Assembly: GCF_002899715.1 (NCBI RefSeq)
Contig: NZ_PPEK01000002.1
Location: forward strand, 124,001-188,000
Direction of reading: 5' to 3'
Length of the DNA stretch: 64,000 nt
Origin: Enteroscipio rubneri
GTDB lineage: Bacteria; Actinomycetota; Coriobacteriia; Coriobacteriales; Eggerthellaceae
The position numbers and the translations under genes were made by a program. Under the pieces are notes generated by a model that ran no database searches, had not been told where the DNA came from, and saw only the letters and a program-made list of their open reading frames with translations. This document shows, piece by piece, positions 1 through 11,967 of the stretch (position 1 is its first letter; each line of letters begins with the position of its first letter).

Positions 1-47
1 TCCGCGCGTTGCTCTACTGCGCCGGCGCCTCCCTGCTGGTTTACTGA
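1..47 (+). CDS. 3' end of a truncated gene, possibly a membrane anchor subunit
   Basis: The first bases read in one frame as a short hydrophobic tail (RALLYCAGASLLVY) that ends at TGA 45-47. The rest of the gene lies before the window. A hydrophobic C-terminus directly upstream of a TorD-type chaperone and two NapG/NapH-like iron-sulfur proteins would fit a DmsC/NrfD-type quinol-interacting anchor of a DMSO-reductase-family enzyme. That is inference from context, because 14 residues cannot identify a family. Confidence 0.4.
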   Translation, partial: RALLYCAGASLLVY

Positions 48-123
48 CATTGAGCGATTCCGCGCGCCCGCCTGCCACGCGCACGGGCGCGCGGATACGC
101 GCGGCACCTGAGAGGATGCAGTT

Positions 124-810
124 ATGGAAGCAACGAATTTGGCGGAGCTTGACGACGCCATGCGCCATCGTATGGAGATGTACGCCTTGCTGGCGCGCCT
201 GTACCGCGAAGAAGTCGACGGGGATCTTCTGCAGATGCTGCAGGAAGGCGGCGTGACGGTCTCTGGGGACGCATCGCTTGACGAGGGATTGTATCTCATG
301 CGGCGCTATCTCGCATCGTCCGATGCATCGACGCTCGATCTGGCGAAAGACTACGCCAAGGTATTCTGCGGCGCCGCTTCGACCAACAAGACCGCGGCCT
401 ATCCCTACGAGTCGGTCTTCACGAGCGAGAAGGGCCTTCTCATGCAGGAGGCTCGCGACGAGGTGCTTGCGTGGTACCACCGTTACGGCCTCGGGCGAAG
501 CGAACGGTATCACGAGTGCGAGGACCACGTTGCGCTCGAGTTCGAGTTTTTCGCATTCCTCATCGGCAAGTATCTCGATGCGTCCGCGTCCGGGCAAGCG
601 GCCTCGGCCGAACAGCTGCTGGCCGCACAGCGGGATTTCATGCAGGGACACCTGGTCAATTGGGTGCCGGCGTTCTGCCGGCACGTGAACCTCCGAGCGA
701 AGACGGACTTCTATCGCGGCTTGGCGCAGTTGACGGCGGCCTACGTGAAGCGGGATTTCGCCGCATTGAAGGAGACGGCGGGCGCATTCGCGAGCGCGGA
801 GCGGTGCTAG
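124..810 (+). CDS. TorD/DmsD-family molybdoenzyme chaperone
   Basis: A 228-residue, mostly helical protein of the size of TorD/DmsD chaperones. These cytoplasmic proteins bind the twin-arginine signal peptide of a molybdopterin enzyme and hold it until cofactor is inserted. The start ATG follows a GAGAGGA ribosome site. The N-terminal stretch RMEMYALLARLYREEVDG is typical of the first helix of the family, and the E-x-x-D-H-V-A-L-E-F-E-F region near residue 140 matches the conserved E(x)DH motif. It sits 1 bp before the next iron-sulfur gene, so the two are probably one operon serving an enzyme encoded left of the window. It is not close to the nap genes, so its client is more likely the left-hand enzyme than NapA. 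Confidence 0.85.
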   Translation: MEATNLAELDDAMRHRMEMYALLARLYREEVDGDLLQMLQEGGVTVSGDASLDEGLYLMRRYLASSDASTLDLAKDYAKVFCGAASTNKTAAYPYESVFTSEKGLLMQEARDEVLAWYHRYGLGRSERYHECEDHVALEFEFFAFLIGKYLDASASGQAASAEQLLAAQRDFMQGHLVNWVPAFCRHVNLRAKTDFYRGLAQLTAAYVKRDFAALKETAGAFASAERC

Positions 811-811
811 C

Positions 812-1486
812 ATGGCTGGCGAAGCGGGCTCGGCGAAGCCGAAGGCGCCTCATGGCCCGAGCATGGGCCGCCGGGATTTCGTGTACGCAGCCGGCGCGAT
901 AGCGGGATTGGCGTGCGTGGGCGGCGCCGCGAAACTCGCGCCCGGAGACGAGAGTCTGATTCGACCGCCGGGAGGCGGCGACGAACAGGAGTTTTTTGCC
1001 CGGTGCACGCGCTGCGATCGCTGCCGCAGCGCGTGTCCCACCCGGGTCATCGCGCCGGCGACGCTCGAGGACGGACTGCTCTCAATTCGAAGCCCCAAGA
1101 TGAACTTCAAGTTGGGATGGTGCAATTTCTGCGGGGCGTGCGCCGAAGTCTGTCCGACCGGCGCGCTTGCGACGTCGGGCGGCGCGCGCTTCGCGTTCGA
1201 TCCGATGCCCGATGACGAGTTCTTCGAAACGTCGCTCGTGCTGGGGCATGCGGTTGTCAACGAAGACCGCTGCATCGCCTGGAAGGGGCAGAGCGCATGT
1301 GTTCTGTGCTCGCAGGCGTGTCCCTACGAAGCGATATCGCTTGACGAGTACGACAGGCCTGTGGTCGATGAGAACGCATGCAACGGCTGCGGGGTCTGCG
1401 AAAACCGCTGTCCGTCCTCCCGGCTGTTGAGCTATGGGGGAGGGGATGTGCGCGGCATCGAGGTGGAGCCTGCGCTCGTGCGCTGA
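812..1486 (+). CDS. NapG/MauM-like ferredoxin with twin-arginine signal
   Basis: A 224-residue protein with an N-terminal twin-arginine signal (GRRDFVYAAGAIAG, residues about 18-31) followed by four cysteine clusters for [4Fe-4S] centres: CTRCDRCRSACP, CNFCGACAEVCP, CVLCSQACP and CNGCGVCENRCP. This is the architecture of NapG, which passes electrons from a membrane quinol dehydrogenase to an exported reductase. The ATG at 812 has a weak ribosome site; ATG 863, just before the RR motif, would leave a shorter signal and is an alternative. It is placed between the chaperone and a NapH-like gene, so it probably serves the enzyme encoded upstream rather than nitrate reductase. Confidence 0.85.
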   Translation: MAGEAGSAKPKAPHGPSMGRRDFVYAAGAIAGLACVGGAAKLAPGDESLIRPPGGGDEQEFFARCTRCDRCRSACPTRVIAPATLEDGLLSIRSPKMNFKLGWCNFCGACAEVCPTGALATSGGARFAFDPMPDDEFFETSLVLGHAVVNEDRCIAWKGQSACVLCSQACPYEAISLDEYDRPVVDENACNGCGVCENRCPSSRLLSYGGGDVRGIEVEPALVR

Positions 1487-1520
1487 CGGAGCACCTCTCC
1501 TTCGAGAAAGAGTGCGTGTC

Positions 1521-2384
1521 ATGAAAAGAAAGATTCCGGTGACGTATCTCCGCGTGGCTGCCATGCTTTTGTTTTTTGCGCTCGTGCTTGTCGGGCTTGC
1601 GACGAACCTTGCGCCGGGTACCCCGTCCTCGTTCGGATTCGGCAGCATCGCGGCGATATGTCCGCTCGGCTCGCTTGAGGTGCTCATCGCATCGAAGACG
1701 TTCATCCCGCTGGCGGTGGCCTCCTTGGCGTGCCTGATCATCATCGCCTTCGTGCTGGGCAAGGTGTTCTGTGGCTGGGTCTGTCCCGTGCCCCTGTCCC
1801 TGCTGCTCGCCCCGAAAAAGGAGCGCGAGCTTTCCCGCGAGGCCGACGACGAGGACGGCGACCCCGTCTTGTCGCATCCTCATCCCGAGACGAGGGCGCG
1901 CCCTCGTTTTGATTCACGCTTCGCGGTGCTTTTGGGTGCGCTGGGTTCAACGGCGGTGTTCGGATTTCCGGTTTTCTGTCTTGTGTGCCCGATCGGCCTG
2001 ACGTTTTGCCTCGTCATCGGGCTGTGGCGGCTCATTGGTTTCAACGAGCCATCCTGGCTGCTCATCGTGTTCCCGCTGCTTCTCGCCCTCGAGCTGTTCG
2101 TGTTCAGAAGGTGGTGCCATAAGATATGCCCCCTGGGCGCGATCATGTCGCTCGCGAGCAGTCTGAACACGCGGCTGCGGCCCCATGTTGATCGAAGCAA
2201 GTGCCTGCGCACCACCGAGGGCATCGCCTGCACCCGATGCAAAGACGTCTGCTTTGAGGAAATCAACCTGCACGACGTTGACCATTCAAGGCCCCTGTGC
2301 GAATGCACGAAGTGCAAGGACTGCTCGTCGGTTTGCCCGGTCGGCGCCATCAGTTTCGGCAAGACGAAGCAGCCACGTCCTTAA
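1521..2384 (+). CDS. NapH-like membrane iron-sulfur protein
   Basis: 287 residues with four or so hydrophobic segments, the NapH-type cytoplasmic motif VFCGWVCPVPLS near residue 80, a second membrane-edge motif WCHKICPLGAIMS, and two C-terminal ferredoxin clusters (CTRCKDVC and CTKCKDCSSVCP). Such proteins oxidise menaquinol and feed electrons to a NapG partner. I place the start at ATG 1521 because the protein then begins MKRKIPVTYLRVAAMLLFF, a normal basic-then-hydrophobic start; the frame is open further upstream. A strong hairpin follows the stop, so this is the last gene of the operon. Confidence 0.85.
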   Translation: MKRKIPVTYLRVAAMLLFFALVLVGLATNLAPGTPSSFGFGSIAAICPLGSLEVLIASKTFIPLAVASLACLIIIAFVLGKVFCGWVCPVPLSLLLAPKKERELSREADDEDGDPVLSHPHPETRARPRFDSRFAVLLGALGSTAVFGFPVFCLVCPIGLTFCLVIGLWRLIGFNEPSWLLIVFPLLLALELFVFRRWCHKICPLGAIMSLASSLNTRLRPHVDRSKCLRTTEGIACTRCKDVCFEEINLHDVDHSRPLCECTKCKDCSSVCPVGAISFGKTKQPRP

Positions 2385-2423
2385 GACGCTGTCCGCTCAA
2401 ACGCCATAAATCCATACATGCAT

Positions 2424-2455
2424 GCTGTCTGCATACGCGCAGACAGCGGTTTTAC
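2424..2455 (+). terminator. Rho-independent terminator after the NapH-like gene
   Basis: A perfect 8-bp stem, GCTGTCTG (2424-2431) with CAGACAGC (2440-2447), is followed by GGTTTTA. It lies 40 bp after the stop codon. Confidence 0.65.
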
Positions 2456-2540
2456 GGCTGAAATCGGCCGTTCACCTTCGTGCTCGACATATCGGGCAGG
2501 TGGCGATCGAGAGACGCGGCTAGAATGGTGCGCGTTCGTG

Positions 2541-2568
2541 TTGTATCATCGTATTCGTGCCGTAATTG
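2541..2568 (+). promoter_or_regulatory. Candidate sigma-70-type promoter for gap
   Basis: TTGTAT (2541-2546) and TAATTG (2563-2568) are spaced 16 bp apart, about 30 bp before the gap start. The match is partial, so this is a candidate only. Confidence 0.35.
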
Positions 2569-2587
2569 AGTAAGAGTATCTTTATGA

Positions 2588-3601
<1,014 letters not shown>

Positions 3602-3628
3602 AAGATTTTAACCAAATCATGACGCTGC

Positions 3629-3729
3629 GGGGCACTGTGGCACCCGATCTTCGCACGATGCCGCGGACTCGCGTACCCAAGTACGCGTCGCCCGCGCCAT
3701 CCCGCGAACCTCGGGCACCACAGTGCCCC
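3629..3729. repeat. 101-bp nested imperfect palindrome between gap and pgk
   Basis: Four nested pairs of arms are visible: a perfect outer pair GGGGCACTGTGG (3629-3640) with CCACAGTGCCCC (3718-3729); CCCGATCTTCG (3643-3653) with CGAACCTCGGG (3705-3715), 9 of 11; GATGCCGCGG (3657-3666) with CCGCGCCATC (3692-3701), 9 of 10; and an apical perfect 7-bp stem CGCGTAC/GTACGCG (3670-3687) with loop CCAA. There is no U-tract, so it is not a simple terminator. It could be a dispersed intergenic repeat or an RNA processing/stability hairpin that sets the gap:pgk ratio. Confidence 0.8.
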
Positions 3730-3786
3730 TCGCTGTCTTACTAGTGCCAACCTGTTCGACAAAAGGAAAACCTTTAGGAGGGCCCC

Positions 3787-4974
<1,188 letters not shown>

Positions 4975-4980
4975 AAGATG

Positions 4981-5011
4981 TCCCGCACGGGGGCTTGCCC
5001 TCCATGCGGGA
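4981..5011 (+). other. Hairpin between pgk and tpiA
   Basis: TCCCGCA (4981-4987) pairs with TGCGGGA (5005-5011), with further G/C pairing inside (GGG...CCC). The ribosome site of tpiA lies just after it. It may tune tpiA translation or mRNA decay. Confidence 0.4.
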
Positions 5012-5035
5012 TGTTTCGATGGAAAGGAAGACCTA

Positions 5036-5796
5036 ATGGCACGCAAACCCATGATGGCGGGCAACTGGAAGATGAACAATACCGTGGCGGAAGCTGTGGT
5101 GCTCACGCAGGAGCTGTCCAATCGCTACAAAGGGTCATGGTCCGACCGCGCCGAGGTGGTAATCTGCCCGCCGTACGTCGACCTCAAACCGGCCGTGACC
5201 GTACTCGATTTCGACAAGACGAAAATCGCGGTGGGCGCGCAGAACGTATACTGGGAGCCGAAGGGCGCATTCACCGGCGAAATATCCATTCCCATGATCA
5301 AGGAGATCGGCTGTACGCACTGCATAGTTGGCCACTCGGAGCGCCGCGAGCTGTTCGGCGAGACGAACGAGGACGTCAATCGTAAGGTTAAGGCGTTGCT
5401 CGCGGCCAATATGACCCCCATCGTGTGCGTGGGCGAATCACTTGCGGTGCGCGACGAGGGCACCACTGACGAGTACGTCACCGCGCAAGTGCGTGCGGCC
5501 TTCGCGGGCGTCGAGCCCAACGATGTTGCGCGCAGCATCGTTGCTTACGAGCCCATCTGGGCCATCGGGACGGGTCGAACGGCGACGCCCGAGCAGGCTG
5601 AGACCGTGTGTGCCGCCATCCGCGTCACGCTCGCCGAACAGTTCGGTCCTGAGGCTGCGGAATGCGTCCGCATCCTGTACGGAGGCTCCGTCAATCCCGG
5701 CAATGTTGAGGGGCTCATGGCGAAGTCGGATATCGACGGGGGGCTCGTTGGGGGCGCAAGTTTGGATGCCGCCTCGTTCGCCCAGCTCGTCGAAGC

Positions 5797-5806
<10 letters not shown>
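5036..5806 (+). CDS. tpiA: Triosephosphate isomerase
   Basis: 256 residues; interconverts dihydroxyacetone phosphate and glyceraldehyde 3-phosphate. The start MARKPMMAGNWKMNNT holds the substrate Asn-Lys. The catalytic histidine is in CIVGHSERRELFGE, the catalytic glutamate in VAYEPIWAIGTGRTAT, and the phosphate loop in LYGGSVNPGN plus GGLVGGASLD. The ribosome site is GGAAAGGAAG. Its stop overlaps the upstream-most possible start of gpmI. Confidence 0.98.
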
Positions 5807-7449
<1,643 letters not shown>

Positions 7450-7495
7450 ATAACTCGCATACCGATATCACTTTGAACGAAAGAAGAGACCAACC

Positions 7496-7753
7496 TTGAA
7501 CCCGCTTCTCATCATCACGCTCATTCTGCTCGTCGTTTCGGGCGTCGGCCTCATCGTATTTATCCTGTTGCATTCCGGCAAGGGCACGGGAATCTCCGAT
7601 ATGATCGCCAGCTCGGTGTACTCCACGCAGACCGGCACGAGCATCGTCGAGAAGAACCTCGACCGCATCACCATCGTGTTCGCGATTGTGTTCATGCTGT
7701 CGCTCATTGTGCTCATGATCATCTACCCGCATGGCACGATCGCATCGAGCTAG
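7496..7753 (+). CDS. secG: Preprotein translocase subunit SecG
   Basis: 85 residues with two transmembrane helices (about 3-25 and 56-78) joined by a loop rich in G, S and T, including LLHSGKGTGISDMIASS, the SecG signature. It is the accessory third subunit of the SecYEG channel. The start codon is TTG (7496) after GAAAGAAGAGACC. Linkage of secG to gap-pgk-tpiA-gpm is common in bacteria, so this order is expected. Confidence 0.92.
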   Translation: MNPLLIITLILLVVSGVGLIVFILLHSGKGTGISDMIASSVYSTQTGTSIVEKNLDRITIVFAIVFMLSLIVLMIIYPHGTIASS

Positions 7754-7835
7754 ACGGCAAAATTGACGAAAAAGGTTCTTCACAAGGGGAGTCAGTTCGG
7801 GTAGAATAACCTGCGTTGCGCAAAGCGCGAGCAAT

Positions 7836-7924
7836 GTCGGAGTGGTGGAACGGCAGACACGCTAGCTTGAGGTGCTAGTGCCCACACAACGGGTGTGCGG
7901 GTTCAAATCCCGCCTCCGACACCA
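7836..7924 (+). tRNA. tRNA-Leu (anticodon GAG)
   Basis: Acceptor GTCGGAG (7836-7842) pairs with CTCCGAC (7914-7920), then discriminator A and encoded CCA. The anticodon arm CTAGC-TTGAGGT-GCTAG gives anticodon GAG. A variable arm makes it a class II tRNA, as expected for leucine. The T arm GCGGGTTCAAATCCCGC is canonical. Confidence 0.97.
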
Positions 7925-7934
7925 GCAAAATCGA

Positions 7935-7960
7935 AACACCTGCTTCTGCAGGTGTTTTTT
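7935..7960 (+). terminator. Rho-independent terminator after tRNA-Leu
   Basis: AACACCTGC (7935-7943) pairs with GCAGGTGTT (7948-7956) around loop TTCT and runs into six T residues. Confidence 0.93.
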
Positions 7961-8034
7961 GCATTCGGGCCCAAAACTCCTGCATCGCAGCCTCAGGTCC
8001 GCCCTGCGTTCTGCCGCCTGGTGCATTCGGTCCA

Positions 8035-8934
8035 TCACCGCGTATCTTCCGATAGGGTTTGGTGCGGCTTTCCGTCGTCAGTCGCGAAGTCGAGGAACGT
8101 GCGGACGATCGGAGACGGTTTGCGTCGTCGGTTCCAGGCGATTCTGATCTCTCGATATGCGGGGTGCTCGAGGTCGGTTGTAACGACCCGGTATGGGGCG
8201 CGCAGCAGGCTCAGCTCGTAATCGAGGCTTATGCCGAGTCCGCTTTCCACCATGGCTACGGCTACAGCGTCCTCGCGCACGCTGTAGTCGATGCGAGGGC
8301 GAATGCCATAGGCGCGGAAGTACGATCTGAATCGATTGCCGTCTCCCTCTTCGATCATAATGAAAGGATGCTTTTCGAATTCCGAAAGAGGGAGCGGGCA
8401 GTCTGTCGGACCGTCGAAATGCTCGGGAAGCACCGCGACGATTTTGTCGCGGAAGAAAAACCGGCTTTCGAACTTAGCATCGACCGGATCGACGAGAAAG
8501 CCAAGATCGACACGGCCCTCATGCAGCCAAGTCTCGATGTCGGAATAGGTGCCGTGCAGTATTTCGAAGTCGATCCCCGGATAGTCTGCTTTGAACGAGC
8601 CGATGATCCGGGGGAGTGCGTGGGTGGAAACACTGCTGAACGACCCGATACGCACCAGTCCCGTTTCCAAGCCTTTGCAGGCGTCGATCTGCTCATGAAG
8701 CGCTTCTTCGGCTGCGACGAGGTCTTGGACGAACGGAAGCAGCCTCTCGCCGTCCGACGTCAACGATACGCCGTTGCGGTTACGTGCGACGAAGGTCACG
8801 CCCCATTCTGCTTCGATCGAGTTCAGAAGATGGGTGATGCCCGATTGCGTGTAGCCGGTCTTCTCTGCGGCTTTCGTGAGGCTTCCGAGCCTCACGACTT
8901 CGATAAGCGTGCGATAGCGTCTGCTCATAAGCAT
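8035..8934 (-). CDS. LysR-family transcriptional regulator
   Basis: About 299 residues with an N-terminal winged helix-turn-helix (YRTLIEVVRLGSLTKAAEKT then YTQSGITHLLNSIE) and a substrate-binding domain. It acts as a cytoplasmic DNA-binding regulator, usually of a divergent gene plus itself. The second methionine, MSRRYRTL at 8928, is as good a start as the first. It is transcribed away from the EamA permease gene with about 107 bp between them, so that permease is the likely target. The ligand cannot be read from the sequence. Confidence 0.93.
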   Translation of the reverse strand: MLMSRRYRTLIEVVRLGSLTKAAEKTGYTQSGITHLLNSIEAEWGVTFVARNRNGVSLTSDGERLLPFVQDLVAAEEALHEQIDACKGLETGLVRIGSFSSVSTHALPRIIGSFKADYPGIDFEILHGTYSDIETWLHEGRVDLGFLVDPVDAKFESRFFFRDKIVAVLPEHFDGPTDCPLPLSEFEKHPFIMIEEGDGNRFRSYFRAYGIRPRIDYSVREDAVAVAMVESGLGISLDYELSLLRAPYRVVTTDLEHPAYREIRIAWNRRRKPSPIVRTFLDFATDDGKPHQTLSEDTR

Positions 8935-8942
8935 GCAGCTTT

Positions 8943-8968
8943 CTCATGAATAAAATTATAAACATGCG
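8943..8968. promoter_or_regulatory. AT-rich divergent operator/promoter region
   Basis: This stretch is very AT-rich for the genome. It contains a partly palindromic ATGAATAAAATTATAAACAT, a plausible LysR site between the divergent lysR-type and permease genes. No consensus for this subfamily can be checked here. Confidence 0.35.
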
Positions 8969-9041
8969 TTTCACAAATATACAGCAGCCGCTTACCATAT
9001 GTTTGGCAAAGATGCGGTCTATCGAAAAAAGGAGCAGCAGC

Positions 9042-9956
9042 ATGTCTCAGAGGAAGAGCGAGCTTGTGCTTATCAGTATCGCGATGGCATGGGGTCTTTC
9101 GTGGCTGTTCATGAAGATGGGCATCGAGAGACTCTCGCCGCTCGATATCGTGTTCCTGCGCTTCTCCGTCGCCTTCATCGCGGTCGCCGTCGTATTTCGC
9201 CGCCGGCTGCGCGGCATCTCGCGTTCCACGGCGCTCTGCGCCTGTGCGAGCGGAGCCGTCCTTTTCGGGGTGTGTACGAGCGTCCTGTACGGACTCGGCA
9301 CCACCATGGCCTCCACGGGCGGCTTCATAATCTCCGTCCAGGTGGTGTTCGTCGCTGTTTTTCAAGCCGTGCTCGTCAGGAAGCTGCCGCGGCTGGGGAT
9401 TGTGATAGCGGCCGCGCTCTGCATCTCGGGCGTGTGCTTCCTCACCGATGCGAATCCGCTCGACTTCGATGCCGGCTCGCTATGGATACTGCTTGCAGCT
9501 TCCCTCAATGCGGTGTACATCGTGTTCGTCGGCTCCGTCTCACATCGGGTGGACTCCTTTCAGCTTGGGGCGTTGCAGCTGGGCGTCGCGGCGCTTCTTG
9601 CAGGCGCAGGGACGGTATGCTTCGAAACGATCGTGCTTCCCGCGACGCCGCAGCAGTGGATCGCCGTTCTCGGGCTCGGGCTTCTGTGCAGCGCATACTG
9701 CTTCGTGATGCAGCCCGTCGCGCAGCAGAATTCGACGCCTGAACGCGCGGGCATCATCTGGTCGTCGGAAGCATTGTTCTCGGCGGTGTTCGCGTTCGTC
9801 TTGTTGGGCGAGCGGTTTGCGCCGCTCAACTACCTCGGTGCCGCGCTCATGATGTCCGGTGTGGCGATCGCCTTGACGGATTGGGATCGAGTGCGAATGC
9901 GGCTGCGCGCCCCGACCGCGTGCAGTGCGGTCGACGGCGCCGAAGCATCGCGTTGA
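9042..9956 (+). CDS. EamA/RhaT-family (DMT) permease
   Basis: 304 residues with about ten hydrophobic helices in two related halves, the drug/metabolite transporter layout. The start is set by AAGGAG (9030-9035) before ATG 9042, giving MSQRKSELVLISIAMAWGLS, where the last part is the typical first helix. The second half repeats it in GIIWSSEALFSAVFAFVLLGE, a hallmark of EamA proteins. The substrate is unknown; members export amino acids, nucleosides or toxins. The divergent LysR gene probably controls it. Confidence 0.9.
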   Translation: MSQRKSELVLISIAMAWGLSWLFMKMGIERLSPLDIVFLRFSVAFIAVAVVFRRRLRGISRSTALCACASGAVLFGVCTSVLYGLGTTMASTGGFIISVQVVFVAVFQAVLVRKLPRLGIVIAAALCISGVCFLTDANPLDFDAGSLWILLAASLNAVYIVFVGSVSHRVDSFQLGALQLGVAALLAGAGTVCFETIVLPATPQQWIAVLGLGLLCSAYCFVMQPVAQQNSTPERAGIIWSSEALFSAVFAFVLLGERFAPLNYLGAALMMSGVAIALTDWDRVRMRLRAPTACSAVDGAEASR

Positions 9957-10051
9957 TCGACTGGCCGAAGAGCGGCGAGGGCGGCGGCAAGGAGCAGGCG
10001 ACGGCTTGTCGCCGACAGCCTCATTTTCATCCGACGGTTTCGAAAGTGCGC

Positions 10052-10057
10052 TATGAT
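10052..10057 (+). promoter_or_regulatory. Candidate -10 box for the cation-efflux gene
   Basis: TATGAT lies 130 bp before the start codon at 10187. No good -35 box is seen 16-18 bp upstream. If it is used, the transcript has a leader of about 120 nt that contains several short GC-rich inverted repeats. Confidence 0.3.
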
Positions 10058-10186
10058 GGTCGGATCCGCCCGCATGTGGCCTTCGAGGTAAAGAGCGTCG
10101 CGCAACCCGTGCAGGCAGCCTGTCGGAGGGCCGGCCGCTTGCGAGGGACGGCGATTATTCCGTTCGAGCACGAAAGAGGACGCGCC

Positions 10187-11092
10187 ATGGCCAAGGCGTT
10201 CGCATCGAAAAATCCCGTATCGCAGCGTATGCGCTCCATCAGGCGCGTGCTCTGGATCGTCCTCATGCTCAACCTTGCCGTCGCTGCGGCGAAGTACGTC
10301 TACGGCGTGATCAGCGGTTCGGCTTCCATGCAGGCCGACGGTATTCACTCGGTGTTCGACTCTGCCGGCAACGTCGTTGGGTTGGTAGGCATCGCGCTCG
10401 CGGTGCGCCCGGCGGACGAGGGGCATCCTTACGGTCACGCCAAGTTCGAGACCTATGCGAGCCTCGCCATCGGCGCATTGCTGCTTCTGGCTGCCTTCGA
10501 GGTAGGCTCGAGCGCGATCGCGAAGCTTGTTTCCGGGGTCTTTACGGTCGAGGTCACGCCGATCTCTTTCGCTGTCATGATAGGAACGCTTGCAGTGAAC
10601 CTGGGCGTGACGACGTACGAGCGCCGCTGCGCGAAACGGCTTAAAAGCGAAGTGCTTGCGGCAGATGCCAATCACACGCTCTCCGACGCGCTCGTATCGG
10701 TGGGGGTTATCGTTGGACTCGTCGCGGTTTCGCTCGGATTTCCCATAGCCGATCCTATCATGGCGCTGGTGGTCACGCTTGCCATCCTCGCGACCGCCTA
10801 CGATGTCTTCAAGCATGCATTCGCCACGCTTTCAGATCATGCGCGCATTCCCGAGGACGATCTTCGGGCGACGGCCATGTCGATTGCGGGTGTGCGGGGC
10901 GCCCACCGAATCCGCACGCGCGGCACGGAGGGCGAGGTGTACGCCGATCTGCATGTGCTTGTGGCTCCTGACATGACGGTGGTTGCAGCCCATGAGCTGG
11001 CGGAAGCGGTCGAGTGCTCTGTCCAGCGGCGCTATCCGAATGTGGTAGAGGTTCTCGTGCACATCGAACCCGATGACGGCCATGAAGAGTAG
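10187..11092 (+). CDS. Cation diffusion facilitator (CDF) metal efflux protein
   Basis: 301 residues with six predicted membrane helices and a cytoplasmic C-terminal domain. The CDF signature is present: ADGIHSVFDSAGNVVGL in helix II supplies the S-x-x-H/D metal site, and ADANHTLSDALVSVGV in helix V gives the paired H-x-x-x-D. The motif HPYGHAKFE is typical. It exports divalent ions such as zinc, iron or manganese in exchange for protons; the metal cannot be assigned. The start ATG 10187 follows AAAGAGGA. The downstream HAD gene overlaps its end. Confidence 0.93.
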   Translation: MAKAFASKNPVSQRMRSIRRVLWIVLMLNLAVAAAKYVYGVISGSASMQADGIHSVFDSAGNVVGLVGIALAVRPADEGHPYGHAKFETYASLAIGALLLLAAFEVGSSAIAKLVSGVFTVEVTPISFAVMIGTLAVNLGVTTYERRCAKRLKSEVLAADANHTLSDALVSVGVIVGLVAVSLGFPIADPIMALVVTLAILATAYDVFKHAFATLSDHARIPEDDLRATAMSIAGVRGAHRIRTRGTEGEVYADLHVLVAPDMTVVAAHELAEAVECSVQRRYPNVVEVLVHIEPDDGHEE

Positions 11093-11786
11093 GACGATAC
11101 AAGCGGTGTGTTTCGACGTGGGCTCGACGCTCATCAGACCGTGTCCCTCGGTGGCTGAGACGATGGCGCGAGTGGCGGCGGAGCGCGGTCATGACCTCAC
11201 GGTGCGCGATTTCGAGCCGTATATGCCTGCGATGGACGCCTACTACGAGGCCGAATACTTGCGCGATGGCGACTTCTGGTGTTCGCACGAAGGGTCGACG
11301 GCCATCTGGCTCGATCAGTACCGCTACGTGTGCCATCTGGTCGGCATAGGACACGATGCTGACGGCATGGCTGGCGAGGTCCATGCGGCGTTCGAACGTT
11401 CCGACCACTGGGAAGCCTATCCCGATGTTCTGGGATGCCTGCGCGCGCTCAAGGAACTCGGGTTGCTGCTTGCCGTCGTCTCGAACTGGGACGCGGGTTT
11501 AGAAGATCTGCTGCGCGGCATGCAGCTGCTGCCGTACTTCGACGAAGTGGTGTCATCGGCAGTCGTGGGCTACCGCAAGCCCGATCCCGTCATATTCGAT
11601 CTCGCATGCGAGCGCTTGGGTGTCGGGGCGGCGCATGTTGCTCATATCGGCGACCGTCCTGACGCCGACGGCGACGGGGCTTCAGCCGCAGGAATCCGCC
11701 CCATCATCATCGACCGTCGCGATGCGGAAACCGACTGTCCTCACGTCCGCGTGAGAACCCTTTCGGACATTCCAAGCTTGCTGTAG
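11073..11786 (+). CDS. HAD-superfamily hydrolase
   Basis: 237 residues with all four HAD motifs: FDVGSTL (nucleophile Asp near residue 15, with glycine where many members have the second Asp), VVSNWDA (motif II serine), YRKPDPVIF (motif III lysine) and HIGDRPDADGDGASAAG (motif IV acid pair). The cap inserted after motif I is helical, as in subfamily IA phosphatases of the HDHD3/YjjG type. The likely role is hydrolysis of a small phosphorylated metabolite. It overlaps the CDF gene by 20 bp; ATG 11082 is an alternative start. Confidence 0.88.
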   Translation: MTAMKSRTIQAVCFDVGSTLIRPCPSVAETMARVAAERGHDLTVRDFEPYMPAMDAYYEAEYLRDGDFWCSHEGSTAIWLDQYRYVCHLVGIGHDADGMAGEVHAAFERSDHWEAYPDVLGCLRALKELGLLLAVVSNWDAGLEDLLRGMQLLPYFDEVVSSAVVGYRKPDPVIFDLACERLGVGAAHVAHIGDRPDADGDGASAAGIRPIIIDRRDAETDCPHVRVRTLSDIPSLL

Positions 11787-11878
11787 GTGATGCTTCACAC
11801 GTCGAAGCCCCCCGGCCGGTTCGGACGCCCGGGCCCGCCGGCAGCGAAAGAGCTCCAACGAGCAGGCGGCTCTTGCGG

Positions 11879-11927
11879 GCGGAGGCGCATGGGATGAGGG
11901 GCTTTCGCACCTGCTCGGCGCCTCCGC
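11879..11927. other. Hairpin in the convergent gap 11787-11967
   Basis: GCGGAGGCGC (11879-11888) pairs perfectly with GCGCCTCCGC (11918-11927). It lies between the convergent HAD and radical SAM genes and may act as a bidirectional transcript end, although no T-run follows. No gene is seen in the gap. Confidence 0.4.
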
Positions 11928-11967
11928 ACGTCCTCTCCCTGCGAGAGTCGCCTCGTAGGTTGCAGGT

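Noticed and set aside
8059-8949. A plus-strand frame across the LysR gene
   Set aside because: Antisense to a clear LysR protein; no family match.
9957-10186. A confirmed NiCo riboswitch
   Set aside because: Short similarities only; without a covariance search the call is not supported, so it is kept as a lead.
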